From Phycomyces blakesleeanus NRRL 1555(-) (Eukaryota > Mucoromycota > Mucoromycetes > Mucorales > Phycomycetaceae): 64,000 bases of DNA. The stretch covers positions 551,001-615,000 of the forward strand of contig NW_017265141.1 of assembly GCF_001638985.1 (NCBI RefSeq), written 5' to 3'. The first letter of the stretch is position 1; each line of letters opens with the position of its first letter. The notes beneath the pieces were generated by a model, which was not told where the DNA came from, ran no database searches, and saw only the letters and a program-made list of their open reading frames with translations. Of the stretch, positions 48,478 through 59,565 are shown in pieces. The position numbers and the translations under genes are program-made.

Positions 48478-49700
48478 CTAAACTTAATATATGCTCTTAC
48501 CACCGTTGATCAGAACGTTAGCCATTTATTTTCTAGCTCTTCGTGTCTCTTGGTATAAAGTAAAGTAGCATTCTGTTGTAGGAGAACCATATAATCCCAT
48601 TGCTCTTTGAAGATACCTCAAAGAATATATGAAACGCTGAAGGTAGGTAGAGATATTTGTATATCTAATATAATTATGTTAATTTCTTTGGCGAAAATTC
48701 TTTCTTTCTCTCTCTTTTTTTTATGCTTCCTGAGCCCTATGTACATATAATATTTCTCACTGTATAGTTTCTTGGCTCACTAAGAAATGAAATACTATCT
48801 TTATTGGACAAATTATATCAATATCTAAAATATCTTTTAGTAGTATCCATAGCGATTTGGTTAAATCAATGTTTTAACCGATTCTTATAGACAATTATTT
48901 AACGAATATATAAATTTACCATTCCACTTAAATATTTAAGCAATGAAAAAAAATGTCACTCCAGGTTTAGATAAACTGCTGTGCATGGTTTAAATTATCC
49001 CATTTGAATTTGTTTCTTTTTTGTTTAACCTTAATATTCTAACTAGGCAAACCGCGGTGGATGCTCTACTAATATATAATAGTTAGCCCTATAAGTCAAG
49101 ATAGAAATGGTGTGAGGGAATCAGTACCAACGTTACATGCACATTTAAGAAACAATAAAAAACTATTGGAATACGACTATAAGTAATCAGAAACACAGAG
49201 GAAAGTAAAGCTGTTGTAGTAACCAACAAACTCACATGTATACATTTTGTGGTATATTTTATACACTAGCTCTAATGTCGAGCACAATGGCCCAATAATA
49301 TGAAGCCGTAATACTATTACCAGTATTGCAGTATATAATATATGTGTATTTCTATTAAGTTATACTTCTTATAATTCTTATACTTCCAGTCGTTTTTCTT
49401 TTATTTCCAAAAGCCCAAAGATTTCCCTAGGCTACTTAAATCGAAAAACAAGAAACCTCTCTTAAAATCCTTTATTCTATACAGCTCAATATATTGAAAA
49501 GATATTAATCAGACTATCATCAAGCCAGCTAATCAAAAGACAGCTATTCCAATTATATACATAGCTCTCATATCATCTTTTAGAAATATTTAGTTTTCTG
49601 ATAAACTCTCTTCCTTTAATTATATCCGTAAATGCGGACAAGCAGAGGTTCAACTTAGTGAACTATTGACTAAAAAGAATCTACATCGAATGAAAGTTTG
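47641..49700. other. Intergenic region, nothing recognised
   Basis: AT-rich unique sequence with one (CT)n run at 48448-48478. Frames are short and frequently stopped. No domain, RNA gene or repeat boundary was recognised. Confidence 0.5.
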
Positions 49701-49749
49701 CCAATTTAATCTGCATGTTTCTTATATACCCAGTTATTATCTCTTTCAT

Positions 49750-50130
49750 CCAAAAACCTTGGTTCTTGCAAAATATTGCTCCTTTTTAGATGATCATCTA
49801 ATCGATCACGCTATCAGCCATCTCTTCAGATCCTCCTAATTATCTTGTACACAATCCTATTGCTTGTCATCCTATAAACTTCCGGAAGAAAAAGTTCATA
49901 TTCAAAGCATTCTCGACCTTGTGGCAGAATATTATCTTAAAATGCAAACTAGTGCTCTTCGAAGCACAAAACTACCTAGAGAACCGGTCTCCCGTGATAT
50001 TCATACTCTTCTTATGCTCGAATTTTCCTCAGTCTCCCGTCAATGCCTACAATTTGTGTCCTCCCAAAACTGTGCCTAGTACGACTGATTTTTACCAGTT
50101 GTATGGTATATCTTTGTCTAATCTTTATTA
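49750..50130 (+). pseudogene. Decayed coding remnant of unknown origin
   Basis: After a frame change near 49836 a frame of about 95 codons runs without stops. It contains DPPNYLVHNPIACHPINFRK, WQNIILKCKLVLFEAQNYLE, NLCPPKTVPSTTDFYQLYGI and then a stop. Upstream, in another frame, HPKTLVLAKYCSFLDDHLID continues the same style. Composition is protein-like (Pro, Trp, Cys, charged residues), unlike the Ile/Tyr noise around it. It could be a mobile-element fragment or dead host gene; I do not recognise it. Confidence 0.4.
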
Positions 50131-51034
50131 AAGGCATTGTTTCTCCCACACAATAGGGGTATATTCCATGATCTCTTAATTTCTGCTGCCCAATCTCTTG
50201 TCATACCTTGTCAAATAATTTTCTTTATATTTAGGGTGTTGGCTTTTATTTCTTCTCAATTATAGCACAGCTCTCATCGGGGAGTCTAAAAGTCAAAGCG
50301 CACAAGACCTTGAATAGCCCAAAAATGAAAACATTTTTACCTGAATACCCCTATTATTTTCCATGTCTATTGGATTTCTTACACATCAAAAGAAATGGTC
50401 AAAACAGAAAATGTAAGCCAGTAATCTCGAAATAAATAACACCTGTGCAGACCTGTATCTTATTTCTAAAGAAAAAAAAAAGGATTGATCTTAGTTCTAA
50501 TGTAGGTCAGATAAAATTAAGTGCTCATAATATTATATCTTCCATCAGCCATAAATATAATATTGACAATTTTCTAGATGATGTGTACTATGGCACATCC
50601 CTTCCATCAAAAACACGATCCTCTCAATGCAATTCTCAAGAGAATAATTCTAGCCAATAAGAATCTTTTAATATTTTTATTTGGAAAAAAAAGTTTAATC
50701 CAGCAATACATACAGCTTGAATTTTTGATCCTTGTTTCACCTTTGACTAATCATTTCAGTCCATACACACCAAGTCTGCTTGAATACACAAGTTAATTAT
50801 CCAAGTCTTCCAAGAAGAAAGTACTATATGCTGTTTATTATTTATCTAAACAAAGAAAATACTCGAATTATACTTAACGACAGTATAGAATACTATCAAT
50901 CCTTATTTGTACCAAAAGTTCAACAAATAAAAAAAAGAAACTAGCTAAGATTTTGAAAGCACCATAGCATGGATATGAAGACAGATTTGCTTGTACCTTT
51001 TTCTTTATAATTATTTCATCTTAACCTATGCTTT
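50131..51034. other. Intergenic region
   Basis: AT-rich. A frame at 50445-50660 contains AHNIISSISHKYNIDNFLDD and may be more of the same remnant. Otherwise no feature was seen before the ArfGAP 3' end. Confidence 0.4.
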
Positions 51035-53009
51035 CTATTTTTTAAACTGTGCCAAAGGATCAAAGTCACCAAAAAGATTAGAAGACTTGCTTGATTCTGG
51101 AGCTGGAAAGAGATAAAGAGATAAGAATCAGAAACAAACAATGTAACGTTAGGAGTGATTAGATGATTGGACCATTATTGGGTTCTTTTTCTTTAAAGAA
51201 AAAAAAACACAATTGAACCCATTTACCATGCAATGATCCATATGAATCTGAGCTTCCGAATTGATAGGATTGCGGTCGTTGCCTTTCATTTAGAGTCTTT
51301 GGGTGAGTCGATGTCTGTTTTGTACTACTGATTGACAGTCCACGTAAAGCGGCATAGGGATCGAGATCTACACTGTTGGACCTCATAGAATCCCTTTCTT
51401 GGGTACCTAATATGTCAATAATGTATTAAATGAGTACAATCATGTCTTTGTAATCGATTATTTATTCCCATTCTTTTCATTTACTTTTTGCAGAGTACGT
51501 TAAAGGTAAGGCAAAGTTAGATGCGACGGGAGTTCCATTATTTCCACCTGGGGAACTGGGTACAAGGAATCCACCATTGTACGTGGGTTTGTTATGTTGG
51601 TGTGACTCGAGTCCTTCTAATTCGGACAGAAATTTATTTGTCGTAGTGCTTGGTGATAACGGAGTTGGTGAAGAGAGTGAAAGACGTTTTGCTATACATC
51701 ATATAGTTAATGATAGTTCTAATATACAAAACTCTTATGAATATTACCACCAGAAGGAAGAGGACTGGTATGTGCAGCCTACAAATAGTTATATACCCTT
51801 TTTAAATACGTACGTACGTATATATATGTGTGCGCGTATGCGTGGATGCATGTATGTGTTGCGTAAATATATTAACTGAACAATAAAATGTAAACTACGT
51901 ATACCTCATCAGAAAATATATCCTCGGTTTGTGTTTTTAACGGTTTTAATGCATTCCGGAGGCTCTGCCCGACTGGCGTCAAGCCAATCGGCAAGTTGTC
52001 GTCCATCCAAGACTTGGATGGACTCATGATTGCCGGGCGAATAAATGACTGGCCAGATGATGGCTCTACAGGAGAGCTTTGTTGAACGGAATATGGCTGG
52101 TGAGAGTAAGGTTGGATAGGATTAATTGTCAAGGGGCTTCCTGATTGTTGATGACTAGTTGAAGTAGGGCTCTTGATATGATCGCTGTTAAGAGGAGGGC
52201 TTTGAATAGACTGAATTCCGAGCCCTTTTCCATTAAACAGATCTGTGGAAGAACGTGGTAGTGGAGGTGAGCTAATTCGTGCCCTTCTCTGACCCTCCTT
52301 CATAATAATAATAATGATAATGATAAATACGTGCTCTATAATCTAGTATCAATACTCTAACCTCTGTAAACATGGATTTAACTAATCCAGTAACATGCTC
52401 TACGTGTTCCTTTAGCAGCAATGGATCAAGCCATTTTTGCTCATAATACTTTTGACGCATAAATAGTCGAACATCGTTATCAGATTCGGCTTCTGGTGAA
52501 TCAGTCATTTTATACTTGCTGAGCCAAATCCTCTGGGCTATCCCATTTCCTCCTTGTTGAAGAGACAAGATCTCTGGTCCGGAAAACTTGCTTGCCGATA
52601 TAGACTTAACACGATGCCCCACCTCGCGACTTAAAACTTTATGAGATTTGTTTATGCTTTTTTTTTGGCTCATTATATTTATTTAATGTAGATCATTCAC
52701 CTACACTAAACCTGAACATCGTGTGCAAACGAATGTCTGTATACTGACATTGACAAAAAAAGGGCTCTAATAAAAAAAGAAGAAGTAAGACATGAAATCA
52801 ATGGATGATGGCAATCAATGATCATTTCTCTGCTTTTTTTTTTTTACTCTGGTCGGACAATCGAAACACTTCTTGTTCTCGGGTAATGCAAGTAGATCTT
52901 TCACTTTTCTAAAATAAATTTGAAATTATGTGAGTTCCTAGTCTTGCTTTGTTTGATTGCAGGAACTTTCCAACTCACTGGACACACAGCTCTTCTTGTT
53001 TTTTGGCAT
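51035..53009 (-). CDS. ArfGAP-domain protein, AGFG type
   Basis: Nine minus-strand exons join in phase: 52979..53009, 52848..52903, 52705..52766, 52362..52629, 51905..52297, 51748..51778, 51485..51691, 51227..51406 and 51035..51102 (431 residues). The zinc finger appears only after joining exons 2 and 3: Cys23-x2-Cys26-x16-Cys43-x2-Cys46, then Arg51 as the catalytic arginine at the CX4R position. Next come GHRVKSISASKF, NGIAQRIWLSKY and RLFMRQKYYEQKWLDP, all ArfGAP landmarks. The rest is Ser/Pro/Gln-rich and ends with NLFGDFDPLAQFKK, a motif like those in clathrin-adaptor-binding ArfGAPs. The family stimulates GTP hydrolysis on Arf at Golgi or endosomal membranes. The first exon is very short (10 codons). 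Confidence 0.85.
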
Positions 53010-53349
53010 TAATGTGGGACATGAAGAATTTTTTTTTAAAAAAAAAGGAGAAAGAGGAAGAGGAGGAGGAGGAGGAGGTAGAAGTGAAAGTGGAAAGAAA
53101 AGGTTACACGGAAGAGTAAGGTACCCACTCAGTATTTCTACTTGACATTGAAACAAATTAGAAAATGGTTTAGACGAATCAAAATTAATCTCTAGCCATT
53201 TTGGTTACCTTTTTTAGACAAAGAGAAAATAAAATTGAGACAAAAAAGAGTTGGTTTTCAGATAATTTGGAAATAAATATAAGACTTCTCTACCTGTAAC
53301 CATCTAAATCCCAAAAAAAAAGAAAGGATAACCGTGTTTGATACGGCGA

Positions 53350-53720
53350 TTATTTTTTCTTTGGTATAAAGACATCTGGTCTTCCTTCTCCTGACCAAAT
53401 TGACTTGGAAATCGATATCATGTTGTTATTTTCCAGATACAACGGCAACACCTTTAAACGATTTTGTTTTATAATCTTCTTGTCACCAAAGAAACAGAGG
53501 CTACATGTTTTTGAGGCTTTAAATTCGCTGATTGTAATAACAATCAACTGACCTTCAGTCTCTTGTTTCTTTAACACCTTATACAGTTTGCCGACAACAC
53601 CACATCTATGCCCTCTTAATTTGACACCATCTTTACTAAACATCCCGCTTCCAAACACAAGCATAGGAACTTTGGTATTGTCTTGCTGGTACTTGGTAGG
53701 CTTCCATTTGCCTTGTCTTT
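53350..53720 (-). pseudogene. Fanzor/TnpB-like nuclease, truncated relic
   Basis: The minus-strand frame reads KWKPTKYQQDNTKVPMLVFG, GVKLRGHRCGVVGKLYKVL, ITISEFKASKTCSLCF (first half of the zinc ribbon) and ISISKSIWSGEGRPDVF at the end. It lines up with the relic at 19.2-19.7 kb over the whole length: VFG..., HG/CGVV-K-Y, EF-x-(T/A)-S, C-x2-C, and (S/I)-x-SG-x-GRP-(D/E)-(V/I)-F. Here the second zinc pair and the RDVNAARN motif are missing, apparently by a deletion between the KVLPL and NNNMIS segments. The nuclease would be inactive. The IS630-like element starts about 150 bases further right, so the rest may have been lost there. Confidence 0.65.
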
Positions 53721-53868
53721 TTTAAAAACGCTAATATTAGGGGGACGACATTTTCAGGATGGGGCACTACCTTTTTGATGGGAAACGTTTTGATTTTACC
53801 AGACCACAAATTGTGACTTGCTGTCCGGTATCAAATAATTATATCTGGTCCCTAAGGATTAATTCTTA

Positions 53869-54016
53869 CAGGATTTTCATATCAAATTCGCTGTATGGGA
53901 CAAAAATTTAGACACAACCGCAAAAAAAAATCGCCACAAATACACTATCAAATTCGTCAAAAATACAGTATCAAATTCGCCACATGCAGTATTGAAATAG
54001 CCATGAATGCAAATTT
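53869..54016 (+). repeat. Left terminal inverted repeat, IS630-like copy 1
   Basis: About 148 bp, pairing with 55434..55581. It holds three spaced copies of the submotif ATCAAATTCG(C/T), near 53881, 53950 and 53970, which are plausible transposase-binding sites. The same submotifs occur in the right repeat. Confidence 0.85.
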
Positions 54017-54302
54017 ATGATATGCAAGTTTGTTAATTTGATTTGATTTACAATTGAAAATTCAAACGAATAAAAAGATGTGTAAAGTATATTATTCTCT
54101 TCATGCCTTACGTAATTTACAGTGAATAGTATATGTTTTACTAATATAAAAGACATACAAGAAGCATAAATAAAAATCTGTACAACCTTCATATCTTTTT
54201 TCTTTTTATATTCAAAAACCAACTCTACACCTATCCCTCAAAAAGCTTACAATATCTGATACAGAAAGAACTCCAGTCCTGCATACAAAATCCAGAAAGG
54301 GG

Positions 54303-55418
54303 ATGAAATACAGTGATGCCACTCATTCAACTTACATCCGCCATCTGATAATTGAAAAGAGCAAGAACCAGTTGAAAGCTCCATCAGAAATTGCCAAGGA
54401 GCTCAACATTCTGCATTCGACCATGAACTCAATAATTGGAAGATTTGAGAGAACTGGAAGTGTGGAGTACAAGTCTCTGGGTGGTGATTTTAGAACAATC
54501 ATCAAAGATCATCACAAACAGTTTATTCTGGATATGATTGATAGCAACAATACTATCACTCTAGCAGAGCTACAGCAAGAGCTAGTAAATCACTTCGATG
54601 ACCTAGAGAAAATAAGTATCTCACCCTGTGTAATCACCTCTGCTACATTGAGAGAATCACTCTCAAAAGAGCAACACCAATTGAGGAGAAGAAGAACGAC
54701 GAAGTGACTCTTATAAAAAGACACAACTTTATCTTAAGTCTGTAGCCGGAAGAAATCTTGTACAGTCAAAACTGTATTTTTATCAATGAGGCCAGCTTTA
54801 ATTTTAACTTGATCAAGGGACGTGCCAGAGCAAAGGCAGGAGAGTGTGCTCTTGTGCCAACAAAGTCCAAAAGAGCCAAAAATGTGACAATTCTTTTTGC
54901 TTTGTCATCTGAGGGAGTTGAATCGTGTCATGCAAAGATAGTGGAAGGTGGAACAACTGGTAAAAATTTCTAGCACAAGTATTGCTTTGCTGTATATCTT
55001 ATATACATGCTTATGAGTATCTTCATCATTTTACTAACACTAATTTACAGGCCCAATTTTCAAAGAATTTGTTCAACAGTTGGTTGAAAAGTTGGATGCG
55101 GTCAATGCTAGACCATATCATCTTGTTTTGAATAATGCAAGAATCCACTTCAACCCTGGTCTTAGAGAGTGGTTGGAGCAAAGAAACACCCACAAGCTAA
55201 AGTTTCTTCCTCCTTATTCTCCTTTCCTTAACTCAGTAGAGGAGTGTTTTTCAAAATTAAAAATTTTTGTTAAAAAACACCCTCTGGATGGCCAGGAAAT
55301 GCTTGTAGAAAGAATCAAAGATGGAAGCAACACAATAACCAAGCAAGATTGCAAAGGTTGGGTGAGACACAGCATCTCATCCCACAGTAGATGTATCAAT
55401 ATGAAGAAAAATCTATAA
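54303..55418 (+). pseudogene. IS630-like transposase, inactive (copy 1)
   Basis: Segments are 54303..54707 (helix-turn-helix region with APSEIAKELNILHSTMNSII), about 54650..54969, then an intron from GTAAAAATTTC to TTTACAG (about 54960-55050), then 55051..55418. Blocks in the DDE domain are CIFINEASFN, ESCHAKIVEGGTTG, HLVLNNARIHFNP and PPYSPFLNSVEECFSKLK. Both catalytic Asp positions read Asn (FINEASFN, LVLNNARIH, versus FIDKTGFN and LVMDNARIH in copy 2). There is also a frameshift near 54655 and a TAG near 54748. The gene cannot make an active transposase. Confidence 0.85.
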
Positions 55419-55433
55419 TAAATGTTTTTTTTT

Positions 55434-55581
55434 AATTTGCATCCATGGCTATTTCAATACTGCATGTAGCGAATTTGATACTGTATTTTTGGCGAATTTG
55501 ATGGTGTATTTGTGACGATTTTTTTTCTGTGGTTGCATCTAAATTTTTGTCCCATATGGCGAATTTGATATGAAAATCCTG
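55434..55581 (-). repeat. Right terminal inverted repeat, IS630-like copy 1
   Basis: Inverse complement of 53869..54016 with scattered point differences. Its last five bases overlap the LINE target-site duplication. Confidence 0.85.
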
Positions 55582-55591
55582 TATATCACTG
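55577..55591 (+). repeat. LINE target-site duplication, left copy
   Basis: 15 bp TCCTGTATATCACTG, identical to 59104..59118. It covers the last five bases of the IS630-like element plus its right flank. Confidence 0.88.
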
Positions 55592-58500
55592 TTTTTTGTT
55601 TGTATGGAGCGGAGCTCTGGTTTATTGGTGGGACTCTTGTCCAAAAGGTTTAAGAGGCGCCACAACTTGTTTTTGGTTTTTCTATTATTTAAATGTTTTT
55701 GGGGATTTTGTGTTTTAAGTTGTAAATGTAATGTAAAAAAAAATGTGGAAACGAAGAAACGCGATGAACTTAGACAGAAAAAGGGCGTTGATCAAGGTGT
55801 TTTTCGGATTGTAAACGGGAAAGCAGGGAATTGGCAGTGGTAGTGGCATTAGCGGCAACGAAAGGTGATTGATCGAATATGAAAGCCCAGTGATGTCTCC
55901 ACAAGGCTAAAAGAACAGAGCCAAGGATTGAGGCAGGATGTGAAGTGGGATCAAGGGGGAGAGGGAAGGAAAACTTGTATAGCGCATTGTGAATGTCAGA
56001 GGATTGGGGGGAAAAGCCGAAATGCGCGAGCCAGAGTGTGTGCCAGAGAGGAAGCTTGAGTGGGCATGCGTAGAGAAAATGGTCTTGAGAGTCAATTTCA
56101 GTTCCACACAGCGAACAATTAGGGGAGGGAAATGAGGTGGGAATACGGTTATGCAGCACGGATTGACATGAGATCTTGTGGTGAAGCAGCCGGAACCAAA
56201 TGTTGCGAGAGGCATACGGAAGGATAAAAGACCAGAATTGACGCCATTTGATGTCTCGTATGTTGTGCGGTACATCCTCGATAGAAGAAGTGACGACTTC
56301 ACAGGAGGAACGGAATTGGCGTGTAGACAAGCGTTTCCAAGGAAAGGTAGGAGAGAGGGCCGACAGGAGTGTGGAAGGGTCAACCTCAGTGCCCGTGCGA
56401 GCCATCAAGTCAGGGAATTGTTCGGTCAAGATACTTTGAGGCAGGCAAGCGCGAATGACGAATGCGTGAAGGAAAAGAGAGTGATCATCCACCCGCTGAA
56501 GGACTTTGCGGAGGATGCGTGGTGAACGAGGAAAGGAAGAAGGTAAGCGGCGAGAAAGGATATCCAAAGTGGTGTTGATCTCGTAGGCATCCCGGATCCG
56601 GAGGTGACGCCAAGAAGCAGGAAAAGCAGGGAGACCATGTGGAACCACAACTGCAGAGGCGAGAGGAATGTCCAGACAAGTCGGTAGATTTATCACAGTA
56701 GAGTCAAAATCGTGAGGCAAGAGATCGCAGGCAGCAAAAAGGTTAAAGAAAGGACTGGTATAAGTTCGGAATCGAGGGTGTCTGAGGTCAGGAAAAATGA
56801 AAGGAAGATGGGGATGGACATCAGGTAGATAATGCCGAAGAAGATATAGCAGCCAAGGCAACACCAGACCAGAAGGAGACGAAGTGGATTGGAATAGAGG
56901 TCGAAGCCAACGGAGCTGAAGGGCACCTTGTTGCAGTTTTGGATTCAAAACCCCTAAACCGCCCATTTTTGTGGGGAGACATAGAGTGTCAAGTCTAATC
57001 GGTGGGAAGCTTCGATGCTGAAGAAAGCGACCCATGAGAGAGCGAACTTTTGTAAAGAATGTGCCGGGAACAGATACAACACGAAGAACGTGCCAGAGCT
57101 TTGACAATATAAGAGAGTTTAGGACAGTAGCACGGCCACGGAAGGACAAGGCGCGGGAGAGGTGGATATGTGAAGCTCGCTCTATCTTAGACAAGATTTG
57201 TGAGCAGAAGGAGTTGCGTTGGGTGAGGGAGGAGATGATCGGAAAGCCAAGGTAGCGGAGAGGTTCTGGAGAGCGACTATCATGCCAATCGACAATCTGC
57301 AAGCTGTGAAGGGTGTCCGCCCAGTGAGGATGAGGTCTGCCTGACAGAGAGAAAGCTTGGGTCTTGTGAAGGTTGATGCGTGCGTTGGAAGCAGAGGCAT
57401 AGGTGGCGAGGTGGTGCTGCAATCGGGACATGTCCTGGATCTGCGGGAGGAAAACCAGAAGATCGTCGGCATAAGCGAGTAGCTTTATGGGTGGAGGTGC
57501 GGGATGTTCAGGCGTACTTTGGATCTCAAATCCAGGAAACTGAGGGTCGTGTATGAGTCGGCGCAAAAGTGGTTCAAAGGCCAGGTTAAACAGAACAGGG
57601 GACATGGGGTCACCCTGTCTGAGTCCACGTGCTTGACAAAGAGGACGAGAGAGAAAACCGTTCACATTAATCTTAAGGTCGGAAGAGAAGAAAAGATTAG
57701 TGGTGCAGGTTATAATTGAAGGAGGAAAACCGAATTTAACAAGAACTTGTTGAAGATAGTCAGGGTGAACCCGATCGTAAGCCTTTTCCTGATCCAAGAG
57801 AAGACCGATTCCAGAGTGACCAGTAGAATTGGCATGATCCATAACCAGCTTCGTAAGTATACCGTTATCAGCAATGAAGCGACCACGGACAAATCCTGTT
57901 TGATACGGAGATACAAGCACTCCAGCAGCTTTGACCATTCGAGCGTTGAGAAGCCGAGTGAAAATCTTGGCATCGGCGTTGATCAGAGCAATCGGTCGCC
58001 AATTCTTCAGGGATGAGAGATCGCCTTTCTTGGGCAACAGAGAAACACATGTTGTTTGCCAGGATGAAGGGAATTGGCCACTACTAAGAGCATCATTGTA
58101 CACTTGTGTCAGCAACTGGGAGCAAGAATGGTGATGAAAAATGAGTTGGAGGATCTCATAAGGGAGGCCGTCCGGTCCTGGGCTACTTGTTCGTGGAGAG
58201 CGAGACACGCCTTCTCGTATGTCTTCGATGCAAAGTTCAGCAGTCAGAGAGGAACATACGGTATCAGAGAGGCAGAGATCGTTGGGAAGGTGGCGAAGTA
58301 AATCGTCTATGGCTAGTTGATCTATTGGTTCAGGTGTATACAGGCCTTCGTAGAAAGAAGCGGCAGCTTCAGTCATGCCATCAGGCTCAGTGTGTAAGTG
58401 GTCAGTGATGGGATGGCGTAGTTTGGTAATGTTCTTTCGGGCTTGGCGTTCTGCAACTGTTCGCTTGAGGTATCCTGCGGAGATCTCTCCATTCTCTCGC

Positions 58501-59103
58501 CAATGTTTGCCTGCACGCAGGGCAAGAATTTCCACTCTCTCCAGCTGGACTTGTTGCAACTGTCTTTCAATAATGGGCAATTGGAAGTTTTGGGCGGGTT
58601 GTTGTCTGAACTTGTGGATTAACTTGTCACGTTTACTTTGAAGTCTGGCCTCCAGTGTAGTGAGTGTTTGTGTGCGGCGCCTAGTAAAGGACTTAATGAA
58701 TTTTGTAAGCATATGTTTTAATCTATCCCATTGGTCTTGTGGGGACATATAGGGAGAAAGTAGAAATACGGAGATAGAAATATAGGCGTCAAATTCAGTG
58801 CAAAAAGTGTGGTTGCGGGCAAGACGAGGGTTGGCGCGCCACATTCCCTTTCCTGTTGTATGGTTGGCGGTAAACTTAAAAGTAGTGGCTACTAGACAAT
58901 GATCGGACCAATTCGGATGTATATAGGACACAGAAGAGGACTGACGGCACGGGGCAAGGTCGGAAGAAGCAAATACATAATCTATGGAGGAGGAGCAAAG
59001 TTGTCGGTGGAAGGTTGGGGCAGGGACTTCACCACTCAATGTGACACAATCCACGAAATGGTTAGAAATAAAGTTAAGCCATTCGGGAGGGGCCTGGCGA
59101 GGG
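55592..59103 (-). mobile_element. LINE non-LTR retrotransposon, 5'-truncated
   Basis: 3.5 kb on the minus strand between perfect 15-bp duplications. The 5' end (59103) falls inside the endonuclease domain, the usual result of incomplete target-primed reverse transcription. The 3' end is a 178-bp untranslated region ending in an A-rich tail (CAAACAAAAAACA) at 55592. GC content is clearly higher than the surroundings. Confidence 0.92.
55770..59103 (-). CDS. LINE ORF2: endonuclease C-terminus, reverse transcriptase, zf-RVT (partial)
   Basis: More than 1,100 codons with no stop, open to the truncation point. An ATG at 59054 is internal, not a true start. In order: the end of an APE-type endonuclease (SSIDYVFASSD, NWSDHCLVA); reverse transcriptase with SPGPDGLPYEIL, LLPKKGDLSSLKNWRPIALI, DQEKAYDRVHPDYL, GLRQGDPMSPVLFNLAFEP and the catalytic KLLAYADDLLVFL; then a thumb; and near the C-terminus a zinc-binding CSLCGTEIDSQDHFLYAC box (zf-RVT). 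No RNase H was recognised. A full-length open frame and perfect duplications point to a recent insertion. Without its 5' half it cannot retrotranspose by itself. Confidence 0.92.
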
Positions 59104-59118
59104 TCCTGTATATCACTG
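59104..59118 (+). repeat. LINE target-site duplication, right copy
   Basis: Identical 15-bp copy of 55577..55591. It is followed by unique flank GGAAAAAGGTGATC, the original sequence to the right of the IS630-like element. Confidence 0.88.
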
Positions 59119-59453
59119 GGAAAAAGGTGATCTTTTTTGAATTTGTGACTTCATTTTTGGCATATAATAATCAAAAAATCACCAAAAATGCAAATTGAAA
59201 CAAGAAAATCTTTGTTCTTTGAAATGGTTGATAAAAAGCAAATGAATCACTTAAAATTAAATCTCAGTAGGGACAAATGTCTATTCTAATTAAATATCTT
59301 ACATTTTTGGTAAATATAGATTGGAATTGAGAAATATTGGATGTCAGAAATAAAGAAAAGAAAATATCTAAACTTTCTGCTGCTTGGATAAAATTTGTTC
59401 AGACAATTTGAAAAAAAGAAAAATTTATTACAAAACGAAAAAAAAAACAATTA
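59119..59453. other. Short unique flank between LINE and IS630-like copy 2
   Basis: AT-rich, 335 bp. Before the LINE and IS630-like insertions it was continuous with the sequence ending at 53866. No coding content is recognised. Confidence 0.5.
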
Positions 59454-59455
59454 TA

Positions 59456-59548
59456 CAAGATTTTCGGACCCAAATGAGCTTTTTTTGCTAACTTTTGGCT
59501 TTTGGTGAAAATTAAATGGGCAAAGTTCAAGTATCGAAATGGTGATAT
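59456..59548 (+). repeat. Left terminal inverted repeat, IS630-like copy 2
   Basis: About 93 bp, pairing with 61106..61198 with around ten mismatches. It includes a T7 tract and the block TTAAATGGGCAAAGTT. Confidence 0.82.
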
Positions 59549-59565
59549 TTAAAAATAAAAAAAAA

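Larger units (their letters stand above)
53867..55583 (+). mobile_element. IS630-like (Tc1/mariner superfamily) transposon, copy 1, with ~150-bp inverted repeats
   Basis: The element core is 53869..55581 with TA at both ends (53867-53868 and 55582-55583). Terminal inverted repeats of about 150 bp begin CAGGATTTTCATATCAAATT on both sides and are about 90% identical by eye. The transposase relic lies on the plus strand. The right end was later used as the LINE insertion site. Confidence 0.9.

Noticed and set aside
55907..58641. Numerous 60-160-codon frames on both strands inside the LINE
   Set aside because: Shadow frames of the LINE ORF2; none carries an independent domain.
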